From Nematostella vectensis (lineage: Eukaryota; Cnidaria; Anthozoa; Actiniaria; Edwardsiidae): DNA of 64,000 nt. The notes below the pieces were generated by a model, which had not been told where the DNA came from, searched no databases, and worked only from the letters and a program-made list of their open reading frames with translations. Position numbers and translations under genes: made by a program. The stretch covers positions 2,528,001 through 2,592,000 of the forward strand of contig NC_064034.1 of assembly GCF_932526225.1 (NCBI RefSeq), written 5' to 3'. Shown here in pieces: positions 50,461 to 59,797 of the stretch; the stretch's first letter is position 1; each line of letters begins with the position of its first letter.

Positions 50461-50532
50461 TTTGGGTTTAGCGTTCGATGATGGGACCACAGTGCACAGG
50501 GCCAGCCCGATAGCGACCCAACTTATTTTCAT
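50461..50532 (-). CDS. Dickkopf Cys-2-like secreted protein, exon 1 (signal peptide)
   Basis: This exon encodes 24 residues, MKISWVAIGLALCTVVPSSN followed by AKPK. It is a clear signal peptide with a hydrophobic core and a probable cleavage after SNA. It ends AAA|GTAAGT, a consensus donor in phase 0. Joined to exons 2-4 it gives a 224-residue secreted protein, close in size to small Dickkopf proteins. It was missed by simple open-frame length because of its size. The start is chosen as the only ATG giving a signal peptide in frame. The product would act outside the cell, probably in Wnt co-receptor binding if it is a true Dickkopf. Confidence 0.8.
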
Positions 50533-50660
50533 CTTGAAGGTATAGCAGTTCTAGCGACGACGGCTAGAAGGCTGACTCGTCGACCTGCAACGCACAGCAA
50601 CGCTTGGCTGTTATGACCCTCTGACAAGCCACCGAAGCGGCACTTAAGCGCCTTCCAAGT

Positions 50661-50682
50661 CACGTGACCGCCGTCCCACGTG
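50661..50682. promoter_or_regulatory. Two E-boxes upstream of the Dickkopf-like gene
   Basis: GTCACGTGAC (50659-50668) is a perfect 10-bp palindrome of the CLEAR/MITF-TFE type, and a second CACGTG lies at 50677-50682. They are about 130-150 bp upstream of the start codon, where a proximal promoter is expected. A TATA box is not evident. The regulatory role is inference. Confidence 0.35.
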
Positions 50683-51299
50683 CCCTCTGTGTTCATTAGC
50701 GTGTTAAGTCGCAAGAGCGGCTTGTCTACCCCCGCTTGTCATGTTAGCACGGCGCGCCTGCTTTTCATACATGAATTATTTGTTTACTTTTGCGCCTTTC
50801 AAAAACACCCACTGGACAAACACAGCTGCCAGAGTATCTCGAAGGGATTAGTGGGGTATTTCCGCCAGTTTCTTCTGATTCTTTTCAAAGGTTTACAGGA
50901 TCCTTAAAGTACAAAAGGGTCGTCGGGAATTGGTAACCAATGCTAGTTTATTTGTCAACCTTATCTTCTTATATTTTGCAAAGGGATTAGGTATAGCAAA
51001 GTTGCATAATTAAAGGGCCAGAAAATTTGAATTGCCACCAAAATGTTTGTCTAATGTCGATAAGCCATTTTAGAATGCTTTTTTTCACGGAAGGCAAACA
51101 ACAACAACGACAAGAACTAAACAACACAAGCAACCAAATTATCCATGTCTCATGCAAAGTAAGACAGGCAATAGATTCGCCAACTTCTTTCTGACCCATT
51201 GCTCGCAAGTGCACGCCATAAGGCTACCACTATAAAGTTGACGAATCAGCTTGCATTCGCACTTGGTAGTAAACGCTGATAACATAAGTAGTAAGGGGA

Positions 51300-51445
51300 G
51301 TGGTGGGTCCGTCCTCTCGCTTGCCAAAAATTGGGTCATTATATTGTCAAATACTTAACTTTTGCCATATGATATCCAAGCACTGCCAATTTCCCCATCT
51401 CGCCCCGCCAGCTAATAATCCTGGCTACACACACCCTAACTGTAA
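51300..51445. repeat. Short interspersed repeat, copy B
   Basis: It shares GCCAAAAATTGGGTCATTAT, then ATATGATATCCAAGCAC and AATAATCCTGGCTAC with copies A (38605-38740) and C (57455-57590). Here the long homopolymer is reduced to short C-runs. Confidence 0.55.
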
Positions 51446-54400
51446 ACTTCCTCATGGCGTAGGTGGATTTTACTGCGGCAGTTAATAACAAGACACTTTC
51501 GATAATAAGTTAAATTAGTGGCATTTGTCAAGAGTCAATAAACAACGTGTGGCTTCAATTAGGAATGCATACATCAGGCCTTTATTTACTAAAACAGACA
51601 CGTGGCTCCAATGCAATATGTCTTAATATAGAAAAGACCTGGCCGCCTTATTGATGCATGGTTTTAGTGCTGGCGAATACAGGTGGGAAGCAAGAAGGCG
51701 GAAAGTATGATGAAGAATTTTAGAAAATCCAACAGCTCGTGGTAGAAGATATGGTAACCAGGTATTGCAGTATCTGGCCAGCGTCATGGCTGCAGGGTCA
51801 TAACAGGACTTCATAGTTTCTTAGCCAAGAGTACCCTCTGTTACTTAGAAAGAAACACAGAAATTGGTAATAAAACAAGAAACTTAATGAAAAAAAACTT
51901 TCCACTTGTCTATGTCTCCTTGTACGCCTACGCAGTCTTTTGAAGTAACGCCCTCTGGTGTGAATAATGAATGATATTGCTACCGCCAGCAAGTGCGTCT
52001 ATGGTCTCCTGGGTACGTGGGGCGAAATCGCTTCAGTGATTTAACTATTGTCCTGTGGTCGCGTGTGAAAACAACCTTTTTAATCCATAAACCAGTTATA
52101 GAAACATGCTTATAATCCTAATAGATATTGGTTAGGCTGTTGGAAAGAGTAGAAGTGTACCATACTACTGCTTATGGCAAACTTGCCGTTTTACACTTCA
52201 GAGGCACTTTGTCCCTACCGATATTGGATTGGTGATTAATCATGTGATATTATTCCAACTAAAACTCTTTACATTTTGTACTGTTAATTTTGTACTGTTG
52301 ATTGTAGATTTCACTTTCCCTCTCCAAACAAGAGCGTTATAAGCCCTTAATATAGCAAAGGACTGATGATGTTTGAAGAGACTTCTCGTAAGGGCAAACT
52401 CATGGTGTAGAGCTGAATAGGCGCGGGTGCGTGGGGGGACACACTTGTCGTCGTTTCATTACATGTATTGAATTCAGTGATAACTTTTAATGTTATCGCT
52501 CGTCGTGCTTTATTTGACGGGTCAAAAAAGAAACGAATGCTCCTAATCCAAGGAGAAATACGAGATATCATTTGAAAACAGCAGTAACAAGGAGAAGTAG
52601 CCCTTCTTTCAGTACATATCCTCTTAAAAGTGCTCGTCCCGTCATCTTCGTTGATTATTTGAGTCGAGAACATTCCTAGTCTCCCCCTCTCCCCGTGCAA
52701 CTTGTTTGCTAATCCCTTTAACACTGGAAGGCACACTACTAGATTATTCAGACAAGCCCAGGTGATTAGTGCCAAGACGTATCGTAAATCAGGGGGAAAA
52801 ATGGAACCCCTAGCCACATTCACTCTGATAGATCCTCTAATTTTTAGAACGACTAAACATTGTATGTCGTAGGGACATTCATAGAACAAATGAAATCTGC
52901 AGCCAGATTGAGATCATGGGCTAATCTGCTCCTAGCAGGTGTAACGGATCGGAAACGGAAATAGGGAATATTTCCGTTATGTATTCACAGTATTTCGAGA
53001 GCCGGAAGTGTCCTTGAATCACACTAAAAAAAAATTGGGGCTGCTATCAAAATGGAAATTACAACTTGATAATTTTTGGGGGTTTTCTTTATAAGCCTTC
53101 GGGCTGAAAATAATACGAATCAGATAAAATGGAATAAAATAGAATAAAGCAGAATATACTGGCATAAGTATTATAAAACGCATGTGGATTTGCTTTATTA
53201 TGAACTTGCTTTGATATTGATACAATGATTAGCCAAACGAGATGATGCCGTGGCTAAAAGAAATGAGGAAAAACAATTTTCCTCATATTCGGGCTTCCCG
53301 TATCGAAAAGAAACTCCTGAACGGGGTCAAAACTGGTTAATGTTCCTGTGTATTTTTTCACATCTCTGAGTTATAAACGAAATACAGTGGAACCCTAATA
53401 ATGATAGGGAAAAAAGAGTGGCGGGAGTGGAAGGGGGGAGGTCTGGTATCACATAACATCCTCCCCCTCAGGTAATTTGAGTAAATTGAAACGAGAGCTC
53501 ATATCTTGTATTTAGGTAAAATTTTGTATTTAGGTAAAATTAATAATGTAACAAAGTCTCGTGTTTTTATTCACAGTACGGTTGTCATTGAATGTGGATT
53601 TCCAAAGGAGTAGTGGAACAATAGCGCAGCCTTGAACACTTATCAAATCCATGGGAATAGAACATTATTTAAAAAAAATTTCCTCTTAAAAAAAAACAAA
53701 ATGGCGGAAAATTTGAAGAAGGGGGGGCTATAGCCGGTGTGTGGCCCCTCCACTAATTTAACGATTAAAACGAGCGTACGATCATTGGCCTCTGCGTGCG
53801 TTTCCGAATTTTAGGGCACTGGTACCAATCACGGGCCCTTGAGGAATCGAGCGCCAAGTGAATTGTGTATCTCGGCGTGTAGGAATTAACCTCTCCTGAC
53901 CTCAATTTAAAACTAAAATGCAGTTAGAATATATTTCTAAATCACAACACTTCTGTAGACGTCTGCTGTAGAAGCTAAAAACGTCTGCTGTGAAGCTAAA
54001 AACATGCGTCATTGCTCCGAGGGGGGTGCATATTTTGTCTCATGTCACCCCTAAACGACCCTTCTAAAAGCATTTGGCAATTATTGTAAAAAAAAAACAA
54101 GAGCCGGCAATCGAGCCCTTGGAATGCTAGAATTCTATCGGAAAATCACTTCGATGAGGACACTTGGTCGAAACCGCTCAAAATACCGGAAATATTGTTT
54201 ACAGGAAACCGTGCAGAGTTTTTACACCGTTTACACGGATCTTATACAGCTAGCGCTCTGCACTTTTGTCCTGCTGTGGGAGTTCCCATGCAAACGGGGC
54301 GGGTAACCGTACGAATGTTAAGCGGTAGAAAATCATACCGGGTCTGGTATAAAAGGGGCCTTCAATTATCCCATGTGGCAGTGCGCGCAAGTCAGGTGTG

Positions 54401-56619
54401 CATGGTTGGTATTCACCTCTTGGCACAAGCACGGTATGTAAACCAGAGTTCAACAATTAACTCATTATGGTCTAATGAGCTTACAATTACTTGCATTTTA
54501 GGTTTGGGTTGATATGACAGTAGTCAACCCGGTGCGAGATGTCGCAATATTTAGATCTCTTCTCTGTCAACGAAACCCATTTAAAGCAGCATCCCAAAGC
54601 TGTTACCACGGAAAGGATGAAATACTGATATTGGATTGTATGCTATATGGCTAATAAACTAATTCGTGACATTCTTATTTGCTGTAGTGACTAACCAATA
54701 AACTTATTGAAACTCGGCCTTTACTCGCCTTGTTTTTGATATTATATTTATTGTTATTATATTGATTATATTTTTTAGTTAGAAGAAATGATCGGTCGAT
54801 AAGATTATGGTATTCTAAGTGAGAGGTGAATTGGTAGGCAGTGTTGTCATGAATGGGTATTCCGCATCTATTCGTTGTAAATAGATTTCTTGAGGGAAAG
54901 AAGCCTCACGTTAAATAATCGACCATACCGAAGAGCGTGCGACTTGCAAAAAGCTATGTTGTCAAGTGCTTTACAGATATCCGGAAGCATCTTCACTTAT
55001 CCTCCATTAATGCTGCCAAATTAGACAAGCAAAGCGCTCCCCGTTCTTTTATAGAATGTCAGTGTCTACTTTAAGGGTTGGTTTAAACCGAAGAGACCAG
55101 CAAAATGCAATACCATTAACGGTTGTTAAAGTACTTCCAGTTCCTGTTGTACAAAAATACCATCATAGAGCTAACGTCTATGTAGACGCCGATTAAACTG
55201 TTAATATTCATTACAACAAACCGTCTCACGAAAATTATCTATTGCACTTTCTAACAGTTAGATCCGCTAGAAATCACGCCTCCAGTCCCCCTATGGCCAT
55301 GATTTCTTACCTTGTGTGTAGTGTTCTTGCTTGCTCTGTGACCACGTGTACTGATCTGCACACCGCAGCCAGAGTATCACAAATCCACCATTGAAAATTC
55401 CATCACCAGCCCGGCTGAAGTCTTTGGATTCTTACAATATGATCACGACGAAATTCAGTGTCACATCTATCGATAACCTCTTCAGATTTGATACACGAAT
55501 GGAATTTTGTAGTTGGAAGCCGCCGAAGGTTTCCGTTCCCGGACTTTTCGTTAAATAATTACACGAGGCGCTAACAAAAAAATATCTTAACCTCTTCGTG
55601 ACTCTCCTTTTAAAAGACATGCGCTCAAAATTTCTTTTATATAACTCTCATGTTTAGCGCGAGTCTTGGACTCACAGACCCCCCACGATTGTCTGGTGGT
55701 CTCGCGCGCACGAATATGCCAAAAGCACGTAAATCATGCAATAACAAAACAGTCATATTTATTTATATCGGTTCCTTTGCTCTTACAATAATAATAAACC
55801 AAATATTTAATATCCGGCCCTAATTGCTAGCTATTTTGCTAGATGTAAGTGATATAGGCATTGCCCAATTGTATAGTTGGTTCCACGTCAATCCCATGTG
55901 TGGCGGCTCAGTCAAGGGGCCCTTAGAACTATTTTGAGTCGGTGCGCAGACTTGTTCGATACGATTCCGAAATGAAGCGTTGAATGAAGTCCATATTGCT
56001 TCTTTCTGTCATGAGAGCAAGTATTCTTTTTGTTAGTTCGGCACCTTATAGCGTGAAGTTTCCGCGTCCTTTTCTAATCTCGGTGTCAGTGGGAAGGATT
56101 TCTGACCTTTTGGCAACACTCGCCTGCAGTCTTTTCCCACAACTCATAACATTTCACATCGGGGAAAAATTGATAGAACCTTTTTGAAAATATCATACCA
56201 CTCTGATTATATTCTACAGGTCTAACTTATATTTTATAAATGCGTCGCTCTACATTATATTTTAGATAGTTTTATTGATTTTCGCGCTTGATAGGAAGTG
56301 GATACTTAATCTTATCCAGCTTGACTATTTATGATAGTTTATTCTACGGAGATTGCCAAGATAACGCTGATTGTTTTCCTTACAACGAGCTGGGCATTGA
56401 ATTCGACAACATTTGTTCGTGTTGTGACACGAGTGTCAAAGCATGTTATTCGACACGGAAGCCATGGAATCAAAATGGATGGTGTCAAAATAGTCTTCTT
56501 TAAGTCTTGTAAATCCTAGCACGCATTCATTATTTTAAACAAAAGAGGGGTGGGGTGGGTGGGCACGTCACATGCATCTTGGAGAGTGGGACCTTGGTAT
56601 TCCGAGTTATTTATAACGC
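51446..56619. other. About 5 kb without a recognised gene
   Basis: The longest open frame is 180 codons (52889-52347, minus), with no recognisable domain. Two short duplications occur: TTGTATTTAGGTAAAAT near 53502-53540 and GTCTGCTGT..AAGCTAAAAAC near 53961-54003. A cysteine-rich frame near 56320-56503 is discussed as a finding. Confidence 0.45.
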
Positions 56620-56892
56620 CCGAAAGCACGACAGCCTGCATCGCCGAGCACCCGAAGGCCGACAGCCTTTAACGCTAAGCACCCGATGGCACGGCAGCCT
56701 TCAACGTCGAGCACCTGAAGGCACGACTGCCTGCAACGCCGAGCACCCGAAGTTACGACAGCCTGCAACGCCGAGCACCCGAAGGCACGACAGTCTGCAA
56801 CGCCGAGCACCCGAAGGCACGGCAGCCTGCAACGCCGAGCACCCGAAGGCACGGCAGCCTGCAACGCCGAGCACCCGAAGGCACGACGGCCA
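56620..56892. repeat. 32-bp tandem repeat, about 8 copies
   Basis: The unit contains CGCCGAGCACCCGAAGGCAC and CAGCCTGCAA. Copies near the right end are almost identical, while those at the left are diverged. It is GC-rich compared with its surroundings. Open frames across it on both strands are by-products of the repeat. Confidence 0.92.
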
Positions 56893-56954
56893 GTAATGCA
56901 GATCAGCAGAAACACGACAACCGGGGCGCGACTAGCCTCTGGCGCCCAAGCCAT

Positions 56955-56982
56955 AGGCTAGTACTCGGGTACGCGAGTACTA
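56955..56982. repeat. Short perfect palindrome (hairpin)
   Basis: AGTACTCG and CGAGTACT flank a 6-bp centre within CTAGTACTCGGGTACGCGAG. It is a possible small hairpin; its function is unknown. Confidence 0.5.
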
Positions 56983-57194
56983 CGGTTCCAGCGCACCATG
57001 GATTGTGGGAAGAGTTTACCCAATATTCCACGCGCGCTTTGGACATGTGTGGTGCTAAAGTACGCTTAAAGTACACTTGCACTTTTTAAAAGTCTTTGGA
57101 AACGCATGCCTTGTACGGGGGTATAGTTTACGTACAGAATTTTAAGCTTGCTTTTTCTGCCCAAAAAAAGATAATTAAATAAAAGGTCCTGACC

Positions 57195-57203
57195 AAAAAA
57201 AAA
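57195..57203 (-). terminator. Pol III terminator of the tRNA-Thr gene
   Basis: Nine consecutive T on the minus strand, five bases after the tRNA discriminator base, as expected for RNA polymerase III termination. Confidence 0.7.
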
Positions 57204-57208
57204 GTTAT

Positions 57209-57281
57209 AGCCCCTGCAGAGATTTGAACTCTGGTCCCCTGGTTTACAAGACCAGTGCTCTAACCACTGAGTTACAGAGGT
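57209..57281 (-). tRNA. tRNA-Thr (anticodon UGU), slightly decayed or tRNA-like
   Basis: The 73-nt sequence folds as a cloverleaf. The anticodon arm is CTGGT-CTTGTAA-ACCAG, giving anticodon TGT (Thr). The T arm is a perfect CAGAG/CTCTG with loop TTCAAAT. The acceptor pairs in six of seven positions; the first pair is A-C, and the first D-stem pair is also A-C because box A reads TAACTCAGTGG rather than TAGCTCAGTGG. A run of nine T follows on the transcript strand (57203-57195), a Pol III terminator. There is no intron. It could be a functional Thr tRNA with two mismatches or a young pseudogene. Confidence 0.8.
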
Positions 57282-57454
57282 AATTACACGTCTTTACAGA
57301 TTATAAAATGACAGATAATAAAAGGAAGCATGCTTTTTCTTGTAAGTTGCTTTAGTGCCGAGTCTAGATCTCATGAAGTCACAGCGTCTATTTTTCCTAG
57401 CCCTCGTGTAGCCGCTGTAACTCGCGAATAATAGGAAATCTAAGCAACTACGAC

Positions 57455-57590
57455 GGCGCGCACCCCCTTGTCGGCCAAAAAGTGGGTCATATTTCTTATT
57501 AAGGAATATTCAAATACAATGCTATTTCAATATGATACCTATGACAGCGCAGACCCCCCCCCCCCCCCCAATCCTGGGTATGCGCCTGCA
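57455..57590. repeat. Short interspersed repeat, copy C
   Basis: It shares GGCCAAAAAGTGGGTCAT, ATATGATACCTATGAC and CCAATCCTGGGTATGCGCC with copies A and B, next to a run of about 15 C. Confidence 0.6.
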
Positions 57591-57846
57591 CTTTAACATT
57601 GAGTAAGTACACTGCTTACTGTGACGCTGTGCTCGCTGTGACGTAAGGTGAGGAATGTCGGGCTTTAGTTGTCATGGCTCTAAGCTAAAGTATCTATGAC
57701 CAATTGGAGTCCGTGCCACGTAACGTAACTTACACTTTTAATTGTTAACTGAAACCAAACATATGTATTTATCTACCATGTATTTTCTGATAGCAAGCGA
57801 AAATTATTCTTATCGTTTAAAACACATAGTGTAATATTTTATATTT

Positions 57847-57857
57847 TTTATTTTATT
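57847..57857 (-). promoter_or_regulatory. Overlapping poly(A) signals AATAAA
   Basis: Two AATAAA hexamers on the minus strand (57852-57847 and 57857-57852) lie about 600 bp past the GPCR stop codon and just beyond the 23-bp array. They are the nearest consensus signals I found for that gene. Confidence 0.45.
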
Positions 57858-57927
57858 ACTTGTTCATCAGCTCATTATTATTTGTATAATTGAGCTAATA
57901 CTTGACCCTTGTTTTAATTTTTGCGAC

Positions 57928-58432
57928 CGGTTTTGCTCTTTGCGCTCGCCCGGTTTTGCTCTTTGCGCTCGCCCGGTTTTGCTCTTTGCGCTCGCCCGGT
58001 TTTGCTCTTTGCGCTCGCCCGGTTTTGCTCTTTGCGCTCGCCCGGTTTTGCTCTTTGCGCTCGCCCGGTTTTACTCTTTGCGCTCGCCCGGTTTTGCTCT
58101 TTGCGCTCGCCCGGTTTTGCTCTTTGCGCTCGCCCGGTTTTGCTCTTTGCGCTCGCCCGGTTTTGCTCTTTGCGCTCGCCCGGTTTTGCTCTTTGCGCTC
58201 GCCTGGTTTTGCTCTTTGCGCTCGCCCGGTTTTACTCTTTGCGCTCGCCCGGTTTTACTCTTTGCGCTCGCCCGGTTTTACTCTTTGCGCTCGCCCGGTT
58301 TTACTCTTGCGCTTGCCCGGTTTTACTCCTTGGGCTCGCCCGATTTTACTATCTGCGCTCACCCTGTTTTACTCTTTGCGCTCGCCCGGTTTTACTATCT
58401 GCGCTCGCCCTGTTTTGCTCTTTGCGCTCGCC
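57928..58432. repeat. 23-bp tandem repeat, about 22 copies, next to the GPCR stop
   Basis: The unit contains GCTCTTTGCGCTCGCCCGG followed by four T (TTTA in later copies). As 23 is not a multiple of three, all three plus frames stay open and encode the same 23-residue peptide cycle in different register, which explains the overlapping 180-codon frames and argues against a gene. The array lies within about 40 bp of the GPCR stop and probably in its 3' untranslated region. Confidence 0.95.
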
Positions 58433-58467
58433 AGCGTTCCCTAGCCCACTCTCCGCGTTCGACCGGT

Positions 58468-59577
58468 CTACAGTTTGACCTCTTCTAGTTCACAATTCTG
58501 TTCGTTTTCCTGTCCCGCTTCGCACGTTTTGTGCGCGGCTGATTCATTGGCATTTGTGATCCGTTCACAATTCACCACCTCCCTGTTTGACAGTGTTTGT
58601 ATACTGAGTTCCATCCGTGGCACTGGGCGGGTGTCGGCGCTGTTTCGGTGATGGCCTTTATCGCCGTCGCTGCCCAACACGCCAATACTGTTTTTTCTTT
58701 GCTTCCTTTGGTAAACCCTTCTCAGGCTCTGGCGAAACCGCTGGCTGTAAATCGTGAAAATGATCGGGTTTACGCTGGAGTTGAGCAGCACTAAAGCCTC
58801 GGGAAGGCTATAAATAGGATCATTACTGTTCCACTGAGAAGCAAGCAGCATGTAAAGAATGAGATCCGAAGACCAGCAGACAACGTAAATGACTGTTACA
58901 ATCAAAAGCATTTTCGTGACAGTTTTCCTGGTTTTCTCTACTGCCAGCTGCGTGGGTTGAATAGTCTGGGTGGACGACTTGAACCATAGCTTGTGGATGA
59001 CAAGTCCGTACAGAATAGTCATTATCAGCAATGGAATTATGAGCAGGAAGACGAGAGTGAGGGTCGAAAACGCCCCCGCCGCCTCCAGATCCGCCCATTT
59101 CTCTGAACAAGAACCACTGTTGAGATCATACTCTACCACGAGAAACAACGGCAGCATGAACAAAGTGGCGTATAGCCAGCACGTTAACACAGTAATTTTA
59201 ACCTTACGAAGGGTAAAGCGTTGACGAAACGGATACATAACCGCGTAAAATCGCTCAAGTGCAAGAACGACCAACGAGAAGCTTGAAGCCGCCGCGGCAA
59301 TCCACGCCACGTTACCCCCCGTGACGAATTTGCACAGCCAATCAGCGTAAGGCTGGTGGAGACCCCGGAAGGCGTGGCGGAGCACGTGGCGTGGGAAGAA
59401 GAAGATGCCGACAAGGAGGTCCGCGAAGCTGAGATTAAGAACGACAAGGTCTCGCGTGTGACGCTTGAGTTGCGTGCTTGTCAGGATGATATAGCAGAGG
59501 AGAGAGTTGCCGATCACGTCCACGGCGAACAGCACGCTGAACAGCGCCACGACGAGCGCGTCTTTCAGTGGCAACAT
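58468..59577 (-). CDS. Class A (rhodopsin-family) G-protein-coupled receptor
   Basis: A single open frame of 369 residues encodes seven membrane helices. TM1 has GN (N24), TM2 has LNLSFADLL (D53), and TM3 ends in ERF (108-110) in place of DRY. C82 and C157 form the likely extracellular disulphide. TM4 has W134, TM5 P182. TM6 reads CWSS (234-237), so the usual proline of CWxP is missing. TM7 has NPIIF (270-274) for NPxxY, followed by a basic helix 8 and a 90-residue tail. The N terminus is very short and lacks a glycosylation sequon. An in-frame TAG lies just before the start, though TTGTAG|GAGATG could also be a splice acceptor, leaving room for an upstream exon. The sequence resembles peptide or amine receptors; the ligand is unknown. 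Confidence 0.93.
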   Translation of the reverse strand: MLPLKDALVVALFSVLFAVDVIGNSLLCYIILTSTQLKRHTRDLVVLNLSFADLLVGIFFFPRHVLRHAFRGLHQPYADWLCKFVTGGNVAWIAAAASSFSLVVLALERFYAVMYPFRQRFTLRKVKITVLTCWLYATLFMLPLFLVVEYDLNSGSCSEKWADLEAAGAFSTLTLVFLLIIPLLIMTILYGLVIHKLWFKSSTQTIQPTQLAVEKTRKTVTKMLLIVTVIYVVCWSSDLILYMLLASQWNSNDPIYSLPEALVLLNSSVNPIIFTIYSQRFRQSLRRVYQRKQRKNSIGVLGSDGDKGHHRNSADTRPVPRMELSIQTLSNREVVNCERITNANESAAHKTCEAGQENEQNCELEEVKL

Positions 59578-59604
59578 CTCCTACAATGTGCAGGTCACAT
59601 ATTA

Positions 59605-59797
59605 TTGTCTATCTGTATATATGTATTGTATATATTATATTGTTACATATATTGTCTACATTGTACATAAATATGTATTATATATATTATATTGTTACAT
59701 ATATTGTCTATATTGTACATAAATATGTATTGTATATATTATACTGTTACATATATTATTTATATTGTATATATGTATTGTATATATATTGTTTTTC
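59605..59797. repeat. AT-rich tandem repeat, 52-bp unit
   Basis: About three copies contain TACATATATTGTCTA, TTGTACATAAATATGTATT and TATATATTATATTG. It lies immediately upstream of the GPCR start. An inverted copy of one unit occurs at about 63060-63112. Confidence 0.85.

Noticed and set aside
52347-52889. 180-codon minus-strand frame
   Set aside because: The longest non-repeat orphan frame, but it shows no domain, no signal peptide and no splice context I could recognise. Chance is plausible at this length in 64 kb.
56555-56954. 113-115 codon proteins on both strands
   Set aside because: Translations of the 32-bp tandem repeat; no independent support.
57902-58488. Three overlapping 180-185 codon proteins
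   Set aside because: All three frames give the same 23-residue cycle because the DNA unit is 23 bp. This is a repeat by-product.
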